A DNA stretch of 64,000 nt. Origin: Deuterostichococcus epilithicus. Lineage: Eukaryota > Chlorophyta > Trebouxiophyceae > Prasiolales > Stichococcaceae. The DNA lies in NCBI GenBank assembly GCA_033439295.1, contig JAVTLE010000007.1:2046001-2110000 (forward strand), in the 5' to 3' direction. The notes under the pieces are model-generated. The model was not told where the DNA came from. It did no database searches and saw nothing but the letters and a program-made list of their open reading frames with translations. The translations under genes were made by a program, and so were the position numbers. Positions 45,501 through 56,400 of the stretch are shown here, piece by piece (within the stretch, counting starts at the first letter, position 1; the number at the start of each line of letters is the position of its first letter).

Positions 45501-48500
45501 TGGACCGCGTCATCCCGATGCTGCCGCGCCGCTTGTGTGAGGAGCTGTGCAGCCTGGTGCCGGGCACGCCGCGCCTCACCTTCTCCATCATCTGGGACCT
45601 GTCCCCTGTGCGCACCTCCTGCTGCTTCCCTTCTGCTGCTTCCCCTGCAGACGACCGTGCTTGTGCTGACAACCCTGCTTGCTCGGGCGGCTGCAGTGTT
45701 TGAGCTGCACCCCAGCGTCGCCGTGAGACTGGCACGTTCTGTCTATGTCAAGTTGTGCATGCAGCTGGAACACGATGCAGTGCGTCCTGCTGGTGCATTG
45801 CTGACCGCCGGCCGGCTGGCACTCCAGTCCAGCCGCGGACCGCGTCCTCGTGGGTGGTCCTGTATGAAACGACAACGACAAATCCGTGCACACCTGACGC
45901 TTATCTTTGAGGGTTTCTGAGGCTTCCTACCTTTTGTGCCGCCAGGAGGGGGAGGTCGTCAGCCAGTGGGCGGGGCGCACCATCATCGACTCGTGCGCCC
46001 AGCTGGCCTACGGCCACGCCCAGGCGGTCATTGAGGGGGCGCCGCCGCCGCAGGCGCCGGCGCCGCTGCATGGCAGTCACACCTGGGAGCAGGCGCGTGC
46101 AGGGACCCTACACATGCCCTGGCACGATTCGGGGTGTTTTGTATGATCATAGTTAGTACGTTAGTACGCAGGCCCCTGCCTCGACAGGCACCCTCGCCCC
46201 TGATGCCTCGGGGCAAAGTACTTTGGCGACCCCAGAGGCATGGTTCGCACCCAGAGTCAGTTCAAATTCAATTTCTGCCACACCGTGGGACAGGTGGCGG
46301 ACGACATCAGGGCGCTGCACGGCCTGGCGCAGCGGCGGCGCGCGGCGCGGCAGGCGGCGGGCGCGCTGCGGCTGAACAACACCAAACTGGACTTCCGGCT
46401 CGACAGCGCGGGGCAGCCCGTCGGCTGCTCGCCGCACGAGCAGCGGTGCGCCTTGCTGCCAAGTCTGTGCCTGCAAAACCGTCTGTCGAGCTCGTAGGCG
46501 CTACTCTTTTGGCTGCATTATGGCGCCCTGCTGGGGCGATCGGCTTGACTGAGACTGACTAAACCCTAAACCCTAAAACCCTGCTGCACACCGAGGAGCT
46601 TCGCCCAGTTCCGCTGAGCAGCTCAACAGCTTGTGGGAGCCGGCGGCAGCGTGACGCAGACAAGCGAGAACTTTCACAGCCACTGGTCGAATGAAGCCCT
46701 CGATTGATCTGCATCTCATGCATGCTGCAGGGAGGCCGACCAGCTGGTGGGACGAGGTCGCGCTGCTGGCCCATTGCCAAGCACAGACAATGCAGTCCTG
46801 TCAAGAACGCTGTCACAGTTCTAATCATGAACCGTTGCCATCCCGCCGCGTGGAGGCAACTTGGGGTGGTTGAGGAGCTCGTGCCGCCCAATCGTCATCG
46901 CGCAGGCAGTACAGTCTCGGTTAAACCCGATCCGACAACTCTCGCGAGGTCTCAGATAACGTCGCTGCAGGGAGGCCAACCAGCTGGTGGAGGAGTTCAT
47001 GCTGCTGGCCAACATCAGCGTGGCGCAGGCGATCGCATCCGCCTTCCCGGACCGCGCGCTGCTGCGGCGCCACCCGGCGCCCAACGCCCGCAAACTGGCG
47101 GCTGCCGCCTCCGCCGCAAAAGACGCGGTGCGTTCAGGGTACTGTGCATAGAACGCATCTGATGGTTTACGTTGCATACCAAGGCCAGCAGCGTAGTTGT
47201 CGTGACTGCGCGCCGCACTCACAGCAGTCCGCTGCCTGCCGCAGTTTGCTGCAACTTTGGCATTGTCCCTGCAATGCGTCCTCGAGACGGAGCTCGTCAT
47301 CAAAGCCTTTGAAGCCGCTGTTAGATTGCTTGCGTGAGTGCTGCATCAGGGCCTGGAGTTTGACACCACCTCGGCCGGGGCGTTGGCGGCGTCCCTGCGG
47401 GCGATGGCGGCCGACGCTGCCGTGCCGGCGCAGACGCTGGAAGTCCTGCAGCTGCTGTTCACCAAGCCCATGCAGGTGAGTTTGCCGGCCCTGCACAACC
47501 ACGCGATGTTTCGAGCCACACATCGAGCTTTGCATGAGGTGCAGTGTCGATCAGCACCCGCCTGCAGCGCGGCTGCGCATGCGTGCTGATAGCTGCCCGG
47601 TGCAGCACTGGAGACATGTGGCCTCTGCAACGTGTGCTGCTGAGGCGGACACGTCAGTGAGGTCCCTGAGCTTTCAGTGCTGCTGCGCCAAGTGACTGCA
47701 CCCCAGGCACTTCCATACAGTAGGGTTGCTCATGGGCCGGGTCATGCACCTGTCGGTCGGTGGCCGGCGAACCTGCTGGCAGCTGTTTGCTGAGCTATTG
47801 CCCCCACAGCATGTGTGGACGTTGGCTGTCCCGGCAGAGCCGAGCTGTATCGTACCAAGTGCAGCAGTCTTTCTTGCTGCCTCACATGCTTGGCGAGCGC
47901 ACCAGCACATGCGGATCCAGCTGCAGTTAAAACTGCAGGTCTGGCTGCACATCCAGGGGAACAGTGGTCCGCATGCTGACTCGAAGGTGGGTCTTGAAAT
48001 TGCAATCCCGTCCTGCCGCGCAGCTGGCGCAATACTTCTGCACCGGTGACGCGGCAAACGAGGCGGAGTGGCGGCATTACGCGCTGGCGGCGGCGCGCTA
48101 CACCCACTTCACCTCGCCCATCCGCCGCTACCCAGACGTCATTGTGCACCGGCTGCTTGCGGCAGCCCTGCAGCAGCAGCAGCAACCGCGTCAGACGCAG
48201 CTGGCGGTGGCAGCGGTGCCTGCCGCGGCGGAGCCGCAGGAAGCGGGGCAGCAGCCGCAGGAAGCGGCAGAGGAGCAGCAGCAGCAGCAGCAGCGGCAGC
48301 CGCCGGCAAACAGGCGAGAGCGGCGGGCGTCGCTGCAGCTCGAGTGGCAGGCCCGGCAGCAGCGGGCCCCCGACAGCGCTTCCCCAGAGTGCGCACCCCT
48401 TTGCAGTGCGTGAAGGAGGTTAGGAGTATACCTTGCGTAGAAGGAAATTTGACAAATTTCCTTCTCGGCTGCCAGGTCAAGTCGCCTTATCAAGGTGCCA

Positions 48501-49858
48501 CATGCGGGCTGCCTGAAGGCTGACACGCGGCCCGTCATTTACGTCCACGCTCACAAACGCGCTCAAATGCGCACGACAGACGCGCAGCCGTGACCTGGCT
48601 GTGACCTCACGTCTCCGCATGCCCTAAACCCTGCATGCGCTGACACACAGGCTGCCGAGTCCGGAGGAGGTGTCGGACATCGCGCGCCACTGCAATGACA
48701 CCAAATCCTCAGCCAAGGCGGTGCAGGTGCGGCCGCCGTGCTGTCCCATCCCAGTGCAGCTCCGCCGCATGCACATGAGGCCCAGGGGCACGCCGCCAAG
48801 CGTCGGGCCGTGGCACAAGGGGCGGTGTCGAGGGGCCGGGGGGCACATGCTGGACACATGCACACCAGCAGGGTGTGCACCTGGCAGGCGGCGGCCCCGA
48901 CTGACCACCAGATTGCCGCTCTGCGCGTCCGCTGAGACGCAAGACTCTGAAGCTCATGAGCACAAGGCGCCTGTTCTCCTACACGGGACGCGGTGGGCGG
49001 GGTGTACCTGGCGGGGCTCTCGCGCAGGCGTCAGCAGCAGGAAACTCCTTCGGGAAAAAGCCCCTCTTCGGAGGAACGCCCCTCAGCTTTGAGACTCGAT
49101 GCTTTGTGCCTCAGGACGCGGTGGGCAGGCTGTACCTGGCGGCGCTGCTGCGCAAGTCGCCGGCGGTCGCGGAGGGTGTGGTCACCTCCGTGAACGGCGG
49201 CGCCTGGTTCGACGTGTACGTGCCGCGCTACGGGGTGGAGGGCCGCCTGCTGACCGCCGACATGGCCTGCTGCGCCGCCTGGAACTCCACCACCAAGTGC
49301 GCCTTGCCTCGCACACGCATTTGTGGGGTTTAGGGTAGTATTGACTAGTATTCCCTTGTCGTGTGCCGGCCAACCTCCGTCATCTGGTATGTCCCTGCGG
49401 CCGTGCCATGACGCCGCACACCTGACGGGGAAGTATTCCCAATTGTGTGTGCCGTCATGGTCTGTTACGTGACAATGCTGTACTCCCCAGCCTGAGCACC
49501 AGCCGCTGGCAGGCACCTGTGCGGGGCGTGCACACCCTCAAGTGTCTCCTCACAGGCCGCTGTCCTTTGCCTCTCATGCAGGACGCTGTCTCTGACGCCG
49601 GGGGCGCCGTTCCGCCGCTCCAACAACGGCGGCCGCTCGCCTTCGCCAGCCCCTGTCTCTGCCAAGCCGGCAGCGCCTTCACCGGCGCCCGTGGCAGGCG
49701 GCCCGGCGCCGTCGAACGAGGCGGGGCTGTCGCCGCTGGCGCTGCCGGCGGCGCTGCGCACGTTTGACCGCGTGCCGGTGGTCGTGTCGGCGGGCGCCAG
49801 CACCGCGGCGGCCCGCCCCGGCGACATCTCCCTCCGCATGCTGCTGGCGGCGCCGTGA
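39509..49858 (+). CDS. DIS3L2/SOV-type 3'-5' exoribonuclease (RNB family)
   Basis: RNase II-family enzyme that degrades cytoplasmic RNA 3' to 5', in DIS3L2 preferring oligouridylated ends. The first supported exon starts at 39509 in phase 2 and is acidic and Ser-rich. The true ATG lies upstream and is unresolved. [16 protein letters not shown] (about 40090-40140) marks the DIS3L2 N-terminal entry. The cold-shock part includes [18 protein letters not shown] and [19 protein letters not shown]. Later come [33 protein letters not shown] and [11 protein letters not shown]. The RNB core has [14 protein letters not shown] (about 44918-44960) with its metal-binding Asp residues, then [68 protein letters not shown] and [18 protein letters not shown] (about 48100-48150). 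The S1-like end includes [20 protein letters not shown]. No PIN domain is seen. There are unread bases at 40085 and 42246-42247. Several introns carry echo exons. Confidence 0.9.
44691..44740 (+). repeat. Echo exon in DIS3L2-type gene (exon before RNB core)
   Basis: CCAG then [13 protein letters not shown] resembles the real acceptor and [13 protein letters not shown] starting at 44824, 129 nt downstream. Identity is about two thirds over 45 nt, so this is one of the weaker echoes. Confidence 0.65.
45318..45398 (+). repeat. Echo exon in DIS3L2-type gene (RNB exon)
   Basis: GCAG followed by a segment reading [20 protein letters not shown] matches [20 protein letters not shown] of the real exon starting at 45445, 123 nt downstream. 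One extra base near the start breaks the frame relative to the acceptor. Amino-acid similarity in the shifted frame is clear. Confidence 0.85.
46559..46581 (+). repeat. Interstitial telomere-like repeat
   Basis: Three contiguous CCCTAAA-type repeats (the complement of TTTAGGG, one with an extra A) lie within an intron of the DIS3L2-type gene. Shorter pieces occur at 33929-33944, 48623-48633 and 49326-49336. Confidence 0.85.
46721..46778 (+). repeat. Echo exon in DIS3L2-type gene (NQLVEE exon)
   Basis: GCTGCAG GGAGGCC(G/A)ACCAGCTGGTGG is shared between this intron site and the real exon starting at 46971, 240 nt downstream. Similarity runs to the GCTGCTGGCC that encodes LLA. One inserted base breaks the frame in the echo. 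Confidence 0.85.
48985..49030 (+). repeat. Echo exon in DIS3L2-type gene (S1 region)
   Basis: [13 protein letters not shown] is encoded here, and the real exon starting at 49115 reads [13 protein letters not shown], 128 nt downstream. Identity is about 85-87% over 42 nt. The acceptor AG is lost in the echo (CGG in its place). Confidence 0.88.
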
Positions 49859-50776
49859 GGCTAACGGATGGCTTGGGCGGGGAACCGCAAACAGACGAGT
49901 CTGAATGTTTGGGAACAGCAGATAGGAAAGCTGCCGCTGTGAAGACCATTCACAACGCGGATGTGTCTGGCAGTTTGCTGCCAGGGACGCTGGCCTGCCA
50001 GCTCGTAGAACAAGCAGGAACGGTTGGGAGGTCGGGAGGGGTCGCACCTTTTGGGTCGACATGTACGCTTCATCCTTCACGTGCGGAAATTCACCTGAAA
50101 ACCGAGCGGCTGTGCTTTGAGCCTGCTCTGTCAGCGTTGACTTTGCTCAACCCCTGCAGCATGCAGGCGTTGCACTCTGATGTAGGCAAACCTTTATGAG
50201 GCGAGTTCAGGTTGCTCGTCTGAGCCACGACGGCTACTGATGCAGCATTTTCGCTGGTTGAAAAGAGCAAATTGGCAGCAGATCGCATGGGCACCCTCCA
50301 TCAGCACTTCACAAAATCCGGTGATGTCCAACACCGCTCGCAGCCGCAAGTCACTTGGCATATGAACCAGCGGGTGATTTGCCAAATGTTTCATGCTCCC
50401 TACATCGCCGCAACGTGCAGAAGTCAAGTTCCATTGATCGTCAGCTGCTGTCGCCGCCCTCCAGCAGGCAGAGTCTGTGGCGATTTCCCCGACATGTGAT
50501 GATCAGCCAGCATTTAAATCAGATAAGTGCTGCGCCCAGTGACTGGAACCACGCCAAGATGCAACCTGCATCCAGCCGTGGGGAACAGTCAGCATGTACT
50601 GGATGACGAGGATTCGACCACAAGGGAATGCGAGCCACCTGTGCAATGATCTCCTGCCCCATTAAGATATGCGGCCGATTCTGGAACACGCACTCTGCGG
50701 ATGTCATCACCGAGCCTCCAAGCGTCTCCATTTTCCGGTTGGAATCCGAAGCTCTCTCGAGGGGCCGCTGCCTAGC
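49859..50776. other. Convergent 3' flanks of the RNB nuclease and CDIN1 genes
   Basis: No gene is recognised. Sequence is markedly less GC-rich than the exons on either side, consistent with 3' UTR and spacer. Confidence 0.5.
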
Positions 50777-52821
50777 TCAGAGGTCCAGCCGCGGCAGCTG
50801 CGTGAGCCCAGACGGAGCATCGGACAGCAGGGCAAGGTGCTCCGCCGCAGCCTCGGGCGCCAGCTCCGCCACAAAGCCGGACCAGTAGACGATGGCGCCA
50901 GGGCCATAGCGATTGACGTACTTGCTGTACTGCTCTTTTAGGTGCAACCTGCAATCAGGAACAGTGCGAAGTCAAAGCAAAGTCAAGCTCACCCTCTTGA
51001 GCAGGTGCGGGGATATGTCCAGCAATGCAGCGTGGCAGGCGACCTGCTCCTGCAGTCAATGTCAACCAAGCAACGCAGCACGGAAAAGGCGCGCACCTGT
51101 GCTGCGCCTCATCACCGAAGGTGGCCTTGCTGTCGATCCACTCGATCAGCGCCCCGTCCGCAGTCGTGACCGGCACCTGTGTCATATTCATCTCGGCGAG
51201 TCAGCCGGCGCCTTGCATGTGAGACCCCTAGGGATGGTTGGTCAGGACTTTAAAGCTTGTAGATGGATACTCCTTCGTTCGCTCGGACCGGATGGGCGTG
51301 ACTTTAACGATGCCAGTCTCAAAGTACCTGGAAAGAAATCTTAGGTGGAAGGTATGCCGATGCTGCCGGGCGGCGGGAGACCCTAACCCCTAGGCGCGCC
51401 TGCATGAGGACGTCGGGCGTCTTGATGTGGCCCAGCTCCCGCAGCGACTCCTCGCTCCAGAAGGGCACTCTGCTGCCCGCCAGCGCCGCGCACAGCGCCG
51501 CCTCCGCCTCCATGCCTGGCCCGCAGCGCGTGCAGTCATGCTTCTGAAAAGCTGGATTCTTAAATGCTTCACGGCACTTGGCCAGTTGCAGTGAGGCTTT
51601 GATCGGCGACGCCTCACGCAGACGTTTCGCCTGGTGCCCCTCCTATGGACCCCAGTGCTGCGACACGGCATCGGCTGCCGGGACACACCAGCGCTCCCTC
51701 AGCGCAAGGCTTGCAATTGCCGTGCAGCGGACCCCACAGGGTCGGCAGCCGGCAGCACGTGCAGCCTTCAGCTTGCAATGCAACAGTGATGATAAATCTG
51801 CAGCTCTAACCACCTGAGTTGTGGCGCACTGCGTCCATGGCGGGTGTGTGCAGCCAGTCTGCCGCCATGCAGCGGGCAATGTCCGCCTCCAGCCGCGCGA
51901 GCAGCGCGGGCGTGACGGCAAAGCGCCCGCCGGGCGGCGGCAGGCAGCCGCGCACCAGCGCCGGCTCCTTCAGCACGTCCGTCGCCCGCTGCACGGGGCA
52001 GCCGGTCGGTCGCGTGTCACGAGGGGCTGCTGGGCTTGCAGCAGGCGGTGAGGGGTGGGTGCACGTGGCAATGTGACGGCCTGCTGACGATGTGGCCCCG
52101 ACGCGTGTAAGATCTCATGGGTCAGGGCCACCCAGACAGCTTGATTCTGATCGTCAACGCCACAGGGCATGCGCATACATCTGAACGCAGCGCGCAGGGC
52201 ATGGTGCTGGCAGCGGTACCTGCTTGGACAGGCCCAACATCGTGAACAGGTGGCCTCGCATGACGAGGCACGGCGCGAAGTTGAGCCGAAACGCCTGGTG
52301 CAGCACATCCTCGCCGTCGCAGTACCTGCGCGGGTTTGCCGGGTTGGGGGCAGGCAGGGCACGGTGCTCGGGGGGCGCTGTCAGCCGCGCTCTCGCCGTG
52401 TACCGTGGATGCAGCTATTGAGACGTGAGTGCGACAGACTGCAGGTGCGTGCTGTGCATGGCGGTCTTCGTGACAGGGCTGCGTCAGGTGCAGACACATG
52501 CGCGTTCTCAAGCTCACCGCCTGGCCAGGGGTTCATAGTCTGCACGCAGCCGGCTGAGATTCTTGATCACATACTGCTGGCTCTCCTGCGAATAGATGCT
52601 CAGCACAGCCTCCACGGTGATGCTGCACGACCACAAGACACAATGTCAGCCGCTGCGCTGTGGGATCGCACCCGGGTTCAGTGAAGAAGAGCAATGCATG
52701 ACGGGGGGAGGGGTAGCGCCGCGCACTCATAACGAGCTGCTATAAGCTCCACGTGTGGCCAGGCGCTTGCGGGGATGCTCCTTATGAGCGCAGCGACCTG
52801 CTTGTGCAGGCTGTTCCGCAT
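50777..52821 (-). CDS. CDIN1 (C15orf41)-type PD-(D/E)XK nuclease
   Basis: Homologue of human CDAN1-interacting nuclease 1, a Holliday-junction-resolvase-like fold protein linked in humans to congenital dyserythropoietic anaemia type I. Start 52821: MRNSLHKQVAALIRSIPASA. Next exon: AVLSIYSQESQQYVIKNLSR (about 52560-52610), matching LLSIFSQEYQKHIKR. DGEDVLHQAFRLNFAPCLVM and RGHLFTMLGLSKQ (about 52220-52320) align with human YAPSLMARLILE. Then come AVTPALLARLEADIARCMAA (about 51860-51920) and FWSEESLRELGHIKTPDVLM (about 51410-51470), which carries the PD. GALIEWIDSKATFGDE (about 51110-51160) carries the (D/E)xK. The last exon reads QYSKYVNRYGPGAIVYWSGF, with the stop at 50777-50779. The usual E of ExK is D here, which still fits the motif. 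Length and order match the human protein. Confidence 0.87.
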
Positions 52822-53406
52822 GCGCGCAGCTGATCAATCACTGAGCTGTCACATGGACGTCCTGGGGTGCATGGAACGATGATTGGGTGGCACAGCAGGA
52901 CTTTGCAACGTTATGCAAAGCTTATGCAAAGCTCACGCGGCGCTGAACTGCTTGATTTGAAAGACTGAGCAGATCACCAATCAGAGTACAATTCACAACT
53001 GCATTTATCGCACCCGTGCGACACGGCAGAAGCTCCTGCAATTGGCTATCCGATAATATCTGATGTCGCGCTGCTGGCAACTTTCTGGCGAGCTCCAAGC
53101 TGGCCCAGAAACTGTGAGCTCCGATGCTAGCGGGATATGCGGCGGCAGCTGGATATTCCTGGTTACTGCTTGGGAAGGCACGTTCCCAGCAATGATGGAG
53201 CATACCTCCAAAGCGCCGGCGGGCAGAGTGCACTGCTTGGGGAGACTTTACCAGCTTCTGCTTGCCCTACCCCATGCACATGTTTGCAATGATCATGAGC
53301 ACCAAAGCCAGCAACATCCTGCCACAAAGATACGACCAATTGCACCAAATCAGATCTCTGGTTGCAAATTGCCAGCGGGCTGAAACACTTCTGCTGCCGG
53401 AGCATG
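52822..53406. other. Spacer between CDIN1 promoter side and Ku70 3' end
   Basis: It holds the CDIN1 upstream region and the Ku70 3' UTR. No gene is seen. A repeated word (TATGCAAAGCT) occurs at about 52912-52932. Confidence 0.45.
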
Positions 53407-56400
53407 TCACTTCGTCGCTGCCTTCTTGTCCAGGTCCGCCACAATGCGATCAACGACGTCGCCCTTCTTGCCCGACATGGGCAGCCCGTTTGCTTTGAGG
53501 TACACCTTCAGCTGCGGAACCTGTGAATAAAATAAAAGAGCCGAGGCGCGTAAGAGAATCACCCGACTGCAGTTGAGAGGGCAGCTCACAAAGGGATTGC
53601 AGCAGCAGTGTGTACGGGCAGCTACAAGTATCTGGGATGGGAAACATCCAGCAGACAAGAAACCACACCGTGAGCGTGTCCAGCTTGCCTTCCTGCCGCA
53701 GCCCTGCCCAGTTTGTCTGCGCGGCAAGGTCCGAGCATCAAGCGCGCTGAATGCAGGACCAGTGTACCTTGCTGACAGGGCGAAGCTGACTCCAGCCGCT
53801 GCCTGGACTGATCGAGGGACTGCCTGCGCGTCATTCTGCAATGACCAAAGGGCGGCACGATGCCGAAGCGGGAGCTTCCTGCCAAGATGCAGCTGCTTGC
53901 ACGACAGGCAGCCCACCTCATTCGCGAGCTCCTGCTCAGCCTCGCCCAGTGCCGCCGGCGCCTTGCGCTTGGGCGCCGCCTTGGGGCTCTTTGGGTCAAT
54001 GTCCGCTGTGAAGCCCTCGCCATACACTGCCGTCTTGAAAGCCTGCACAGGAACATGCTTTCACTTATGTGCCATGCACGCCGCACAACGCTGTATGCAA
54101 AGTACGCTTGTATCTCCAATGCCTTGATTTCAGACGCATCAGCTTGTAGTAGCAGATCCGGCAGACAGCACAGCGTTCACGCAGTACGGGAAACATATGT
54201 CTCAAGGATGTCGCCTGGATCTAAATGCCCCGACCTGTCATGGTTGTTCCGCGATGGCTTCTGAGGACTGGATGAGATGGCTGTGCTGCCTGATTGCCCG
54301 AGCAGGGGTGTGCATCGTGACGCCCTTGACAGGGGGACACAGTGCAACCCGGGGGGAGGGGAGGGGGGAGGGGGGGCTACCGGCTTGGCGCCCGGTGCAA
54401 GGTGCTGAACGCCCGGCTGCAAAATCCCCCAGAAAAAGGTCCAAAGTCCTTTGACAGCACGCTTCCGACCTTCGAAGGCAGGCCCTTACGAGCGGGTTGC
54501 TTGCGGGCGGCACCTGAATGGCCGGGGCGGCGCCGTCAAATGTTTCTTTAAACAGCTCGCCGTCGGGCAGCGTTGGGTCCGGCCCCCGCTTCTCTTCCGG
54601 CTCCTCCTCCAGCGCCCAAGCCTCCAGAACCTGTGGTATAGGGCTTACAAAGTGAAATCATGTAGTCAACCAGTAGGATGGAGCCGGCCATCCTCCAGGA
54701 ATGAGGTATGCCGGTGGTAAGCAGGCACGGCATGCTGGCGGTTTGCAGCAGCTGTGCGTGCTGGATGGCGCCTCTGCGTGCAGCTTCTAGAACAACCACA
54801 GCAAACGCCGATCGGCAGTTGCGGGATGGCTTTGCGCGCTTTGCGCATGCCAAACCTGTAGATTGGTAGCAGAAGTGCACCTCGTAGTGCCGCTGCAGTG
54901 CGGGGTTTTCGATGCACCCGCTCCAGAACTGTGTGTCGGGCAGGTTCAGCGCAGCGATCATAGCTGCCGCCGCGTCAACCGCCGCCTCGTTCGCTACAGG
55001 GTGGCCCGTGCCGACAAAGTTCGGCTCGTCCTCTGGCGTCCTGATGTCGTCCGAAAATGGCAACTGCACCATTTGCATGCCCGGCGGCTCCACCTGCGGC
55101 ATGCAAACAGGGAGTTCAAGGTTTTGGTTGTGGCAGCTTTCAGTCAGTCGTCTGTCGAGATATAGATGCCATTGCCTCGGTTTCAACGTGCCCTCCCCAC
55201 CGGCACAGCGCTGGCGCCGGTGCAGCTGCAACGACAGTTTGCCCGGCGGTGGTTGTGCCGCAGGCACGAAAGGCGGCAGGGCCACAGCTCTATGTGGCCA
55301 TGTTAGGTGAACACGGAAGCGGGGCTAGCTGGTTGCAGCTGCGAGGTCAGCATGTGCTGCGGCCCTGAGACACAGGAAGTCATGCAGTTTGTGGCACCGA
55401 GATGCACACGGGAGTGGTGTAAAGGAACAACCAGGCGAGACCCCGACATCTCGGACATAAAGCAACAGGCAACGCACCTGAGCTCCGTACTCGTCCTGGA
55501 CTTCCTGGATGGGCAGCAGTGCCATGAGCTTGGGCGCCGCCTTCCCGGTTGAGTAGGTCGCTACCGCCAGGTACCGCTCTGTGATCATCTGCGCACACGG
55601 CCATGCGCGAACCTGAAAGTGGGCAAGTCTTGACCAGACCAGCCACAATGCGAAGCAGGAGCCCCCAGCCGCAGACACACATTGCAGAACGCCCATAGCA
55701 TCTGGGGCGGGGGCGCATCTGGGGCGGGAGCAGCAAGGCCGCGGATGGAGCAGTGTGGCGGACTGTTCGATCGACAGGATCGTCTGCCGCGGGATCCAAG
55801 GTGGGGCCGCTGCGATGCGGATGTTCGAAGGGCAGGCGGGGCGGGGGCGCACCGCGCCGTGCAGGGCGATGAAGGCGGCGGTGCTGCCGGGCATGCGCTC
55901 CTCATCGGGGTACACCATCGTCGGCTCCCGCAGGTTGTGGTACTCCTTCAGGGATGCCCTCGGCTTGAAGCCCAGCACGTGCACGCCTGCGGCGCGGCAG
56001 CGACAGACAGCGGATGATCTGGTGAAGGCACTGAACGCTCCCGGCCGCAAAGCATGCGTGACAAAGCGGACGGCTAGGAGCTGGCCACTGCACATGGAAG
56101 CCGGCTGATGCCGCCCTGCCCGTGGGTCCGAGAGACAAGGGGTGGGTTGACCCAAGACAGCGATGCAAGCCCAGGCACTGCATCACAGCTCGGCACACCT
56201 TCGGGGACCAGGTTCTTCATGTCCTCGAGCTCGTCGATGTTGACAAACACCTGCCGCAGACACCCTCGCTTTGCTTGCCTTGCGAAGATGTCGAGAGTTG
56301 AATAATCGTTATAGGGGTCACCGGCCGCTCAGGAGGGAACGAAAGGCGGTCAGTGAGGCAGGGCTCTACAAGAGCCGACATACTGCTGCGCTGCGCGGCT

